Origin: Staphylotrichum longicolle
Taxonomy: Eukaryota > Ascomycota > Sordariomycetes > Sordariales > Chaetomiaceae
NCBI GenBank assembly: GCA_019096155.1
Contig: JAHCVI010000002.1
Coordinates: forward strand, 1,302,001-1,366,000
DNA: 64,000 nt
Reading direction: 5' to 3'
Part shown: in pieces, positions 54,028-64,000 of the stretch
Layout of the letters: every line of letters starts with the position of its first letter
Position numbering within the stretch: the first letter of the stretch is position 1
Notes under the pieces: generated by a model
Database searches by the model: none
The model's input: the letters and a program-made list of their open reading frames with translations, nothing else
What the model was told of the DNA's origin: nothing
Program-made: the position numbers and the translations under genes

Positions 54028-57000
54028 AGTCCGAGGTCTGAGCTTACCTACTGTCTTTTGCTCTGAGGGAATGGAACAACCCCAGTAATAATCTGTGCGT
54101 TATGTTGGGATGGGATGGAATGGAGGATGGTCAGGTTACACAATGTTGCTCGGGTTGCACAAGACATGGGGGGTTGAGTTGTAGTGATTGGACGAGTTTG
54201 AGTTCGGTGAGGGTTTTCGAGCTGAAGAGAGAGTTGCGGTGAGCGATCCTGGTTGACTGTTTGTCGTCTCACCGACAGGCTCAAATCGGTTGGGGATGAT
54301 GGCGCGAGGGTTTCAAGGTTTGGAGCCTCGCGGTTGTTGCGGAGACACTCGTTTGAAAAAGATCCCTGTAAATGTTTGTATTGATCTGTACCTACCTATG
54401 CTGACAGGTCCCAGGTAGTTACTAGGAGGAGGCACTACAACAGGCTGCAACGAGGAAGAGTTGTAGAAGCAGCGGTTACGTACCTCTCAGCTACAAACAG
54501 AGAGAACACGAGGACGTCGTCACAGGGATCGACATCAAGGCAGACACGAGACGACAAAGATGAGGGAATACCCGCAAAGACGCCTGAACGCGTCTCTCTT
54601 TCCCACCTCATCTGCACGATGCGTGCGAGGTCAAGGCCAATCTGCAAGGCCGTGGCGTGCTCGGGTCGGGAGATGACAGCTCACATCCCCCCCCCAACAC
54701 GGGCCGAGTGACATTTCTCGGACAGCACACGCCGAAGCTCTCTGCAGGAGGGCAGCCATGTCCACCACCGAAAAGGGCAACAACATCCCCAAGTCCCAGA
54801 CCCTTTGGGGTTCGTCACCCTGGAGCGCCATGCGGACCTTGGCTGCGGCTGACTGCGTTGGGCTCGTGAAACCCTACATGCAGTCCATACAGACTCCTGC
54901 TGGCTATGTGTGCATTCCTGCTGCATTGGCAAACGGAGGAGGCCGCTGATGGACATGGCTGTGGGGAGGACTGCGGCTTGTTCGCGATGAGGGGTGTGGG
55001 ATGGGTGGATTGGTTTACTTTCGTCCCCGCGAACAGAGAGGCCCGGGAGGCTGGGACGGCCAGCGAAGTCCGAGACAATTTCTGCAAGACAAGCCGTGTG
55101 CTGGTGTCCTCGTGGGCTTTGTGTCGAGGTGCGAGCCACCGACAGCACAGGTAGGTTGATGACCACCCTTCGGGCTGGCCTCGGGGTTCAGTTCCTCGAC
55201 CGAGGCCATCTGAACCGGCCAACAAACCTGTGTGTGTTGGCGACGGCCGATCTGGTGCCCCCGCAAGGTTACGTGCCATTGCCCGATCAGGCCCATGCAT
55301 TACCCCATATCCAGGTGTTTGGTTACCTCCAAAGACGGCCAAAGGTGAGGAGGGAACAGCGCCAAGGTGTGGGGGAGGTGAAAGGGCTGGTGTTGCACAA
55401 CGTCGCGGCGGGGGTCAGACAGGCGAGTTGCAAATGGAGAGACGCGCTGTAACAGTACCTAGCGGGCTGTAGGGCGCAGGCAGGCAAGCGAGAACGAGAA
55501 GCGTGTGGTCAAGTCACCAAAATTGGCACATGACCTCTGTGCAGCTTGCCAACGGGATGCCTGAGGTGGTTTCGGCCGGCTCGGAGGAACTCGATGTGTT
55601 GTCTTATTACCCGGGAGGGGCTTTGAAGTTGTGGAGGAGCGATCTCACCTTGCCAACCTACCTTATTAGGTACGTGTAAAAGTTACCCAGGGCAACATCA
55701 AGTTGGGAGGAATGAATCTCGGCAGCAGGCAGAAGACAGTGCCGGGTATCGCGGCTTGTCACTGTGTTGCTTTGGCCATCGCTGGCAGCAGGAAGGTGCC
55801 GAGGTGTGCCTCAGCGGGCTGCGCCAGAAGGAGGAAAGGTAGGGCTCCGCCACGTGCCCCTACGTCATTATTTTCGGCCCCGCATTCGTAACAGCGAAAC
55901 AGCGTGTCTTGGCTGGTTCCGACACAGCCGAACTGGCGGGTTTGGCGGTTTGGCAGGGATGACTTTGCGGAGGCGGAGCCCTGCCAGGATCCTAGAAGGA
56001 TTCTAGAAAACGCAGCCCAAAGGGTCCCTTTCCTTGACTGAGGTATTCTTGGTTCTTGGCTGCTGGAGATTGCGCGTATTCATTTGTCGTTCGCGTTGCT
56101 GCGTGCGTGACCAGATTGAAACTGCAATGTGCTGTAATTCATGTATTTCTGTTGTACCTTACTGGGCATGGGATATTTTCATGCACGGTGAGCTCGATGT
56201 CTCGCTGTGCTGGGGGTCTCGAGACCTGGGGCCACGAGGTCCAAATGCGCCAATCAACAACGCCTCCGAGCCTAATCTGTCTCTGAAACGTGGTGCCTTG
56301 ATGCCCCTGGTTGTGCTGCCCACCACAACCTTGTGCCTGGCCAAGCCAAGCTCGAGCCAAGGTCTGGCTGCCCTTTTGGAGACGACCGTCTCCAGCCGCC
56401 GCCTCAGCTGTCCCCAGCGTGCATCGTTGTTGAGGCATGGAACTTTTGAGATTTGGATTGTCCTCAACATCTCTTTGATGGTTCGATTTTCGAGGCCCGC
56501 CGTCACACCAGACCGTGAAACGGGGCTCTCTGCCCCCCGTCGGCGGGTGATCCTCGCCCACCCTGGCTCGCTGCAACGGAAATGATGTGCAGGAAACCAA
56601 AAGGTCGAGAGGGGATTGGGGTTTGAAGGCATGGATGCCGCATTGCAAGGGTTTCATTGGACATGTCTTTGTTTGCCTGTGAGGTGAGGTTTCCCTGCCA
56701 TGCCGATACGAACTGCTGCATCTCACCGCACGCCGTCGACGACGGTGCGCAATCGAGATTGCCTCGTCCCAACAGGGGCTTGTCTGCCACGTAGGCAAGC
56801 TGGTTTATTATGACACCACGGCTTTTGGGGCTGCTCGTGACCTACCTGCCTCTGCCGGATTGAGCCCGCTGCAGGCGATGGCCATCTGGCTGCGGGGGAC
56901 AGGCCCAATTGAAGACTGCGAATGCAACCCTCTGAATCAATGCCTCTTCGATGGTCGGAAGCCCTTCTTCGGCCTGGCGCATTGCTGTTGACCAGGTGTT

Positions 57001-59257
57001 GGTTTCGACATTCAACGACTGTCGGCCGGCCGCATCCTGACAACGTCATAATCAGGGAAACATGGTGGGCTGTCTTCAGGTTGTAGACCCCATGGTAGAC
57101 GCCGCGGGGCAGATGTCGGGGGCCGTGGACGAGAATAGCCGCTGGGCTCGTTGGCTAGTGCTCTGCACGAGGTCGCCCGATGTCTGCTTGAGGTGGAGTG
57201 CCATCTCTCCCAGGTGGTCCTGGGGACCTCCGCTCATCTCTTGAGCGTGGCACCATCCCGTGGGTGAAAGATTGCAACTGCCGTGGGGGAGACCAGGGAG
57301 ATCACCGCGAAACAATCAAATTCCAGCTGGTGGGTCGTGGCGGCCGGGCTTCCTGATACGTGAAGTTGCTTTGCATATTGCGCGCGTGGCGGGCGCGGGG
57401 GGGGGAATGGAGACCGTCCCGCGAGGTTGCAAAACGACAAAGGCATGCCCAGTGTTCACTCGCTTCTCATCCCCAACCTGTGTCTCTGGACGGGAAGAGA
57501 AGGGAAAAATGCACCTCAACCTGCAGATGTCGCCATGGCGCACGCAGCGGCCCCTCCCGTCGAGGGTTGCCGTGTGGCGACGGCTGCGCCCAGTACCCTT
57601 TTGTATCCTACCTCGCGGCCGGAATCATCCCGCTTGCCCCCGGCCCCGCTGTGAAAGGGACAGCCTGTCCAACGCGAGAGTTGAACAAGCAGCGGGAAAC
57701 TCAGAAGGTGAAAAGGAGTGGGGTGGGGGAGAGCATGAAAACTTGCAAGACGAGGTGACAGCACCTTGTTGTCCCGCGCCGGGTCGCAAAGGGGTCAACA
57801 ATTCGCTGTGCCCACTGCACAGATAGTAGCGTTCGAATTTCTGCTTGGCGGAAAGTCAAATTGTTGAGCCATCAAGGTGGTGCAGCACGCATCTCATTGA
57901 CTGCGGCGTAAACGGTGCCTGTCCTTGGTCTTCGGGGCTGTCGCTGGATAACTAGGTAAGGTAGGGAGATAAACTCGGCTTCTTTGAGATCTGCGACCGC
58001 CACATGGGTCAACGCCGAAGATGACTTTTCCCCATTTCCGAAGTGATGAATGAGGACAGTATGTTCTCAAAGTCGCCAGGTCGAACGTCATTTTCGAGCC
58101 GCGGGTACCCTGGCGCTGCCAGATGTGAAACAGGCCGGCGCCCCGGGCCTAACACGCAATTCTCGCCGATCCGTAGTGGGGCTCCGGAGTTGACAGCCCA
58201 TTCAGAGTGCGGACTTGGCGTCAGACGGCGGCGGTGTCCAGGACTCCAGGCATCCATGGATGATGGCGAAAGCAGATCAGGATCCCAAGAGCGGCGCCTT
58301 GGAGCATGGGAAATCTGACATTCCTCGCTTCTCTTTTCGTCGAGGATCTGCACTGCTGCCGTTTTCACCATGGAGCATCACCACTGCGGCGGTACCCTAG
58401 GAGCCTAGCGCCAGGCTCAGACTCGGGGTTCGGAGACGGCATGAGCACGTGGAGGTGTCCCGACTCCCCCCTTTTTGGGCTTCCGGCCATCACGCCGTGG
58501 TGTTATTCGCTCTGGGCGCCCCAGTAGTCCACGTATCGGAGGCGGTGTTGCGTCGCCTCGATGATGTCTTCTGACGATCCTTCTCGAGGCGACATGGACG
58601 GTTGGCCAAGTTGTGATGTGAGTGTTTTGGCCCCGCCCAGTCGCAATGCCAGGACTGGGACGTCCGGACACAACGCGAGCGCATCCGCGGTATGTGAACC
58701 CCGCGGTGCTGCTGGAAAAGACGGCATTCGGATTGCTTGAAACAGCCCTGCCGAGACAGCGTCACAGCATCATGGTTGCGCCAAGCAAGATCACTGGCGG
58801 GGTGTGAGATAAGATCCAGCCCCTGGTCCGGATGTCAGGGTCTTTATCACCCTGACCGGGGTAATCGGCGCCAAACGCTGAGATTTCTGTCCTCGTGATG
58901 CAGTTCTGGTAGACCCTGGCTCAGCCTGAGCACGAAACTGCCCGAAAACGCAGGCGTCCAATCAAGATGCAGTCTGGACACACAACGTGCCCACATTCTT
59001 GCGGTGACACTGCTTGCTCCCACCCGCTTGCGGCTCGAAGAAACGGCGGTGCCTTGCTTGGGGGACGGGAGCGGCGGCGATGCCCGCTGCGATTGGGGAT
59101 CGAGAGGATGTGATCTTCACCTCGGCGAATGTGATACACACCGCTCGAGAGATGCCAGAACGAACCGAGCCTCAGGCAGTGACTGGGATGCGTAGGGTAC
59201 GTACAGCAGAGAAAGGGTATCTGGTCTGCTCAGTCATCCGGGCAGGCCGTGGGAGCC

Positions 59258-59278
59258 CATGCCATGCCATGCCATGCA
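59258..59278. repeat. (CATGC)n short tandem repeat
   Basis: Four CATGC units ending in CATGCATG, non-coding. Confidence 0.8.
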
Positions 59279-62200
59279 TGTCGTGCGGATTTTGTGCATT
59301 GCGTCGCGCTCGACAGGGCTGCCGCGGAATTATTGGTCGCTTGGCAACAAAGAAGCGTGCAAAGGCCTGAAACCGAGGCTCTTTGCTGCTGCATCCTCCT
59401 TTGCTGCGCCTGGGCAGCAATGCCCGTCCAGATCCACGGGTCCTGTTGGCGTTTGGTGGCTGACTCGGAAATGTCGGTGACCAGGCTGCCTGGCTGCCAG
59501 GGCAGAGGTGCACAGTCGCAGGATTTCTTTCTTTGTCCTCGAGAGTAATTATAGCACGGGAATACGGGAATGCAACCGCTGGATGGCGTCAATCCCGAAC
59601 AGAAGTTGGCTTCAACGTCTTTTTTGGCACCACTGTTGGGCGTGCATGACGTTGGAAAAGGGTGATTCTGGTCGAGAAAAGCGGTTTCGAAACAGCGGTC
59701 CACGTGTAATATTACACTTGTTGTTTCGAGGTTCGGTGGCACAACCAAAATACGAGGTCGAGTATATTACATACATACCGAAATTGTACTGTAATAAACT
59801 CACCTGACCGACAGAGCATCCCCCCCTTTATTACTGTGTAAAGGTACCTGTCGGTGTGTTTGTGAGCCGTGTTTTCCGAGTCCTTGCAGCTCGGGGTGAA
59901 AGCGAAGCTCATGCCAAGCAGGCGGGCGGCTGGTGAGAGCAGCACTTCCATGCTTGCGTATTCGTACCTTGCCCTACGCAGAATGCCATGTTTCGCCCTC
60001 TGGACGGCTTCCCGGCACAGCGGCTGGTGCCTCGCCGTCGTATCGGGACTCCATGGCAGGGAGGGGCAGTCGACGACCCCGGGCCAGTGTGGGGAGGGGT
60101 TCAAATTGAAGGCATGGCAAAGACATCATTCCCTCCAAGACACCTCCCACCAGCTCCAAAAGCTTGGATTCACGTTTTTGCCAACCCCAATGGGTCCCGT
60201 GGGGACGCAAACCTCGCGGTACAGCAGTGACGGAAAAGAGTTACCTATTCGAGGACCGTGAGCTTACACAGGAGAAATCGCATCTCGAGACTTGGCAGTC
60301 TCCATTCACAGCCAATGTTACCGTGGGGTCCCTCCAACGCACCGCAGCTGCTCCTCTTTGACACCGCTCTGACCTGGCGCTTGAGTGACAAACCTCATCC
60401 TCGCGTCAGAATGGTTCGCTTCGCGTTTAGAGCGAGCGGGGTTCTTTGACACACACAAAAAGGACTCCTCAAGCTTCAATCGCGATGACGACCAAGCCAA
60501 GTTTCTGGCATCATCCATGGCGGCGGATAAGGCGTGCTGGAAGGAGCGGGCAGCAGAGTTTCTCTTTCCCCCGAATACCCCCTGATTTGACCGTTTGTTG
60601 GTTGGTTCTGTATTGGATATTCCGACCTTGCCGGATCAGGCAGGCTTGATGCGGGCTTCCCGTGGCAGAGGGTGACTCCAAGCTTGACCCACTGAAAATT
60701 CCTGAGCGCCTCCCATGATCTCATCCCGTTCCCCATTCCCCATCAACGGTTGGCGGGAGAAGCCCGGCGAACGGACGCGAATGGACGCGAATGGCTGGTG
60801 GAGACGATTCTGCATGGGACAGATACCAGAGCGGTAATTTACCTCACTTTCCAGATATTTCGCTTGTGGAAACATCGTGACAACGGCGGCGTAAAAATCG
60901 CTACTCCGACTGTATGACAAAACTGTGTAAGGTACATTTGAAGGGGCGGTCTGAACTCACCCCACAGAAGCGAGCTGGGACGAGTCGCCAGGGGACCAAC
61001 TGGCTGGAGCACCACCGACCTTTTTTCAGGCAGGTTGTCGCTGTGGCCCCGTATCCGTACTTCGTACGAAGCACTGCAGCCCCGCCGATTGGTGCCCGTC
61101 GAAAATTTGCGCCGGTGTTGCTTTTTCGGTGGCCATTGGGTTCCAATCGAAGGCTGTCAGAAGCAGCGACCCCTTTAAGATCAGCGGCCACGAGGCCTCA
61201 TGTGCTCATCTCCTCCCAGATTGGGGCCAGCTCTCTGGAACTGAGGGCCGGGAATGGAGCCATGGGGGTTGCCTTACTTTACCAGGTACCAGCTGCGATA
61301 CATACCTTACCCGTGCCTTTTGTGTGGCCCGGTTTGAGTTGACTGAGTGGAAGTCACGGTCCCGCATCCGGCAGTTGAAGTTGGAAGGTGCGGTGAAGGC
61401 CCAGTTGCTCAGTCATACCCGCCTGCCCAAGTCGCGATTCCCCAAAGGGAAAGGAGCTGGTTCGTGCTGGACGCAGCAGGTACGGAGCACCGCACTGTAC
61501 CTGGCTTGGGGGGCGCGCGGCGTGCCCAACTCCCCTTTCTCCCTTGGGCTGCTTCCAGGGATGGTTTGCCTCTGCCAAGAATGCGCCGGAGCCACGCTTT
61601 GGCCTGTTGGGTCGCTCTGTCGGAGGGCGGTTCAACGCAACGAGAACGGCCGGCCGTATTGTATAATACATATAATAAGTACGGATGACACAATTTTTCA
61701 CCTCGTCCCTGGCGGTTGTCTCTCCTGTCGATGATCGCCCGCCCTGCCCACTGTCCCACTGCCCACGCACACCAAGCGCCCCAACCGCCCTTGTCCCTGG
61801 CCATGACTCCCGCACCGCCGCCCACATTGTCGTCCCCATTGATTATTTCCGGGCATTACCTTCTGGAACGCGGCGGGACAAAAGGACCACCTAGCCCACC
61901 CCTCCACCAGCGGTCCTGAAATAAAGTTTGCAAGCAGACACACGCATCACCCTTGAACGAGCAAGCTCCCCTTTTTCCGAGAGAGGGAGCGAGATCACCT
62001 GTCTGCGCACAACACCTTATCCTTACCTGGCTGCGCACAGAGGAGCACACGAATATCACCGAAATATTACATCGACGTTCCCGAACTGTTGGGAGAAGCC
62101 GTGGCGTGCGCATCAGGGAGGGAGGTAGCCAACCTGCGGCCCTGTCACAGTCATTCAGAACTTGAAATCCCGGTCCAGCCAACATCAAACCCGCCAACAC

Positions 62201-63156
62201 TCCTGTCGACAGCTGCCCACTGTCACTGTTGACCACTGCGGACCACGATCCGGACCTTTGCTGCGTTTTGCGCCAGCCCGCAAAACTCTGCAGACCCGAC
62301 CTTTTCATCCATCCTCAGCGATTCTCATTCCATCACTGCGTCTTGGGCTTCCAGGTTATTCACCTCGCTACCGCACTCACCCCGTACCCCAGACGGAGCA
62401 CCATCCAGCAGCCCTGCTGCACCGCACAGCTTATTTGCTCGGCTGTCCTGCCAAGGCCCACGCACGCAGCTACCCGGAGACAAGCTGCACCTCGAAGCGC
62501 CCCCTCCGAAGCCCCGGAGACGGCACGCAGCGTCACGCCCGCCTTTCTTCGTGCCAGCCGCCAAGCCCGCATCAACAAGCCACGGGAGGTTGCCTTGTTG
62601 TTCGATCGAGACAGAGACCGAGACGGCGACGACGGTGCTGGGGTGCACAGCGTCTGGCTGCTTCATCCCAGGTCCGCTCCCCCCCGGTCCTGTGGAATTT
62701 GACGTCGTTTTCCCACTCTTTTCCCGCGTGGGAGCTCCTGCGCCTGGTTTTTGTGGACCTCGGAGCTGCTTCACCCCCAGAACCGGCATCCTGGAACTGC
62801 CCGAATAGGGCCACTTGCATACGGCCTGCCACCTCATCTTCTGCCGTGGGCGACCCGGCCTGCCACCACACGGGCCATTCCCGGCCCATCCTCTCCACAG
62901 CATCGACGCAACAAGTCGTACATGTCGGTACCTGGGTTGCCTTTCGTACCTGTACCCGCAGATACACCTGCTGCACGACGACAGGCCGACTGGCTCGGTT
63001 GCGCCTTGCTGCTTGCTGATCTCGCGTTGACTCGGCCTAGTCATCCATCGCCTTGCATCTACGGCCCTGGCCGGCCACCTTTTCACCCTTCTTTCTTCAA
63101 GACGTCTGTCCCACCCCCAAAGGGACCCGCCTCTGCCGGGAGCACCAGACTCGTTT

Positions 63157-63177
63157 ATGACTTCCCCGCATTTCTGA
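63157..63177 (+). other. Short uORF (6 codons)
   Basis: ATG through TGA encoding MTSPHF, 202 nt before the presumed start at 63,380. It counts as a uORF only if the transcript begins upstream of it. Confidence 0.3.
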
Positions 63178-63219
63178 TCCTCTAAAAGGAAGGCCGGAAT
63201 ATCAGACAGCACTCGAAAA

Positions 63220-63249
63220 ATGAGGCCAAAGGCGTCTCATCTCTTATAG
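63220..63249 (+). other. Short uORF (9 codons)
   Basis: ATG through TAG encoding MRPKASHLL, 130 nt before the presumed start at 63,380, after an A-rich CGAAAAA context favourable for initiation. Confidence 0.3.
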
Positions 63250-63379
63250 TCCTCAACAACTCTCTTCTTAGAGCGGCCGTGGCGCTTTGCACCCAAGCCC
63301 CGGCCTAGCAAGAGCGGCTGACTTGAGCCCATCGACGCTCCCCCGTCTTGGGCTCTCATCCATTCCTTCTACCACCGCT

Positions 63380-64000
63380 ATGACCGTCGCCTGCGATCTT
63401 CGCCACCCATTACCTCCCGCCATCTCAGCCATGGCGTCGCCCGAGACGCTTCAGACGCGGCGGGCCCGTCCCAGCCAGGTCAAGACGGACCTAGGCCCGC
63501 AGACCCAGCTCGTCGTTGTCCCGCCCTCGGCTATCAGCAATTCCTCCATCTCGCCCGACTCGCAACATGGGTCGCCCACCCAGTCAGTCGAGACCATCGC
63601 AACGGGCATGACCACCGGCAGCTCCATAATGGACTCCCCCGAACCACTCGAAGCCTGCCAAGAGCAGGACCTTGACGATGCCGACACCCTCGTCACCCCT
63701 TTCCAGCTCCCCGAGCCGATCACCGCCAAGCAGCAGCAACCGGACCAGACCATTGCTCAGCTGTCCAGAAGGACCAGTACCGCCTCGCTGAGCCAACCGA
63801 CCCTCAAGAACGCCGGCACAACGGCCATGGGCGAGGCGATGAAGATGAGCATCGTTCGGCGCGCATCGCATACCATCCGCAAAGTGGCCGTCTTGACGAA
63901 TAGGCGGCCCTCGTCGACTCACCCGGCGAGCCGTGATGGGAGTGTTGGACCAGGGGTCATGCGCCGGAGAGGAAGCATGAGCAATCCGAACACGCCTTAC
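63380..64000 (+). CDS. N-terminus of a Ser/Thr-rich protein of unknown function, partial
   Basis: An open frame from ATG 63380 to the right edge without a stop (207 codons seen). A second in-frame ATG at 63431 (GCCATGGCG) has a better context and may be the true start. The sequence is low-complexity and regulatory in look: Ser/Thr/Pro/Gln-rich with SISPDSQHGSPTQS and QLSRRTSTASLSQPTL, then a basic segment MSIVRRASHTIRKVAVLTNRRPSS with RRAS- and RRTS-type basophilic kinase sites. Third codon positions are strongly G/C, like the other real genes. No domain is reached before the edge, so the family cannot be named. It may be a kinase, transcription factor or signalling scaffold. Confidence 0.72.
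   Translation, partial: MTVACDLRHPLPPAISAMASPETLQTRRARPSQVKTDLGPQTQLVVVPPSAISNSSISPDSQHGSPTQSVETIATGMTTGSSIMDSPEPLEACQEQDLDDADTLVTPFQLPEPITAKQQQPDQTIAQLSRRTSTASLSQPTLKNAGTTAMGEAMKMSIVRRASHTIRKVAVLTNRRPSSTHPASRDGSVGPGVMRRRGSMSNPNTPY

Larger units (their letters stand above)
49202..63379. other. Gene-poor stretch of about 14 kb
   Basis: Every open frame on both strands was read for known motifs, signal peptides, intron-joined extensions or transposase and reverse transcriptase signatures, and none was convincing. The longest frames (for example plus 49657-50349, minus 52373-52912, minus 56139-56798, plus 61129-61734, plus 62162-63019) have Cys/Trp/Arg/Pro-heavy, shadow-like composition. It contains poly(C), poly(A) and several microsatellites. 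The stretch is not strongly AT-rich, so a RIP-mutated transposon block is not obvious. The last 1-1.5 kb, C-rich and Pro-coding in all frames, is probably the 5' leader or promoter of the gene at 63,380. Confidence 0.6.

Noticed and set aside
56139..56798. A 219-codon minus-strand frame
   Set aside because: Low-complexity, no family resemblance and overlapped by an equally long plus-strand frame.
62162..63019. A 285-codon plus-strand frame before the right-edge gene
   Set aside because: All three frames are similarly open and Pro/Ser/Arg-rich because the DNA is C-rich; better read as leader or promoter.
49202..63379. A RIP-mutated transposon block
   Set aside because: The stretch is not markedly AT-rich and no terminal repeats, integrase or reverse transcriptase remnants were seen.
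1..64000. CRISPR arrays, bacterial operons or phage elements
   Set aside because: Introns in nearly every gene and eukaryote-only proteins show nuclear fungal DNA; no regularly spaced direct repeats with unique spacers of CRISPR type exist.

Overview
The window is nuclear chromosomal DNA of a filamentous ascomycete. Genes carry several short introns (about 50-130 nt, GT...AG), exons are GC-rich at third codon positions, and the proteins resemble those of Sordariomycetes, most likely Sordariales (ornithine decarboxylase, Pol4, GPC1, a Prs5-type PRPP synthetase and two conserved fungal proteins of unknown function). I cannot name the species. There is no operon structure, plasmid, phage, CRISPR array or recognisable intact transposon.

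Layout: 0-5.5 kb holds a MAPEG microsomal glutathione transferase (cut by the left edge), the family X DNA polymerase Pol4 and the TFIIE alpha subunit. 6.2-16.2 kb holds SMC1 (cohesin), the GPC1 acyltransferase and the APC/C activator Cdh1. 18.8-29.2 kb holds a Prs5-like PRPP synthetase, ornithine decarboxylase and the mitochondrial presequence protease Cym1, all on the minus strand. 30.1-43.6 kb holds taxilin, a conserved unknown protein, nitronate monooxygenase, the NatB subunit Naa20, a second conserved unknown protein and a second M16C metalloprotease. 45.1-49.2 kb holds ribosomal protein eL36 and ZW10. From 49.2 to 63.4 kb I find no supportable protein gene. At 63.4 kb a Ser/Thr-rich coding region starts and runs off the right edge.

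The genes are mostly housekeeping: chromosome cohesion and cell cycle (SMC1, Cdh1, ZW10), repair (Pol4), transcription (TFIIE), translation (eL36), nucleotide and polyamine precursors (Prs5, ODC), mitochondrial peptide turnover (Cym1) and lipid remodelling (GPC1). They share no pathway.

The clearest non-routine signals are these. (1) About eleven single-base frameshifts in four otherwise well-conserved genes, mostly in G/C runs, which look like residual assembly errors. (2) A 21-bp CGG-containing motif repeated five times with a period near 50 bp upstream of the PRPP synthetase. (3) A 531-nt stretch without any ATG upstream of ornithine decarboxylase, preceded by a 62-codon uORF. (4) A gene-free stretch of about 14 kb with long C, A and microsatellite tracts. 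I did not find a convincing new multi-gene system.
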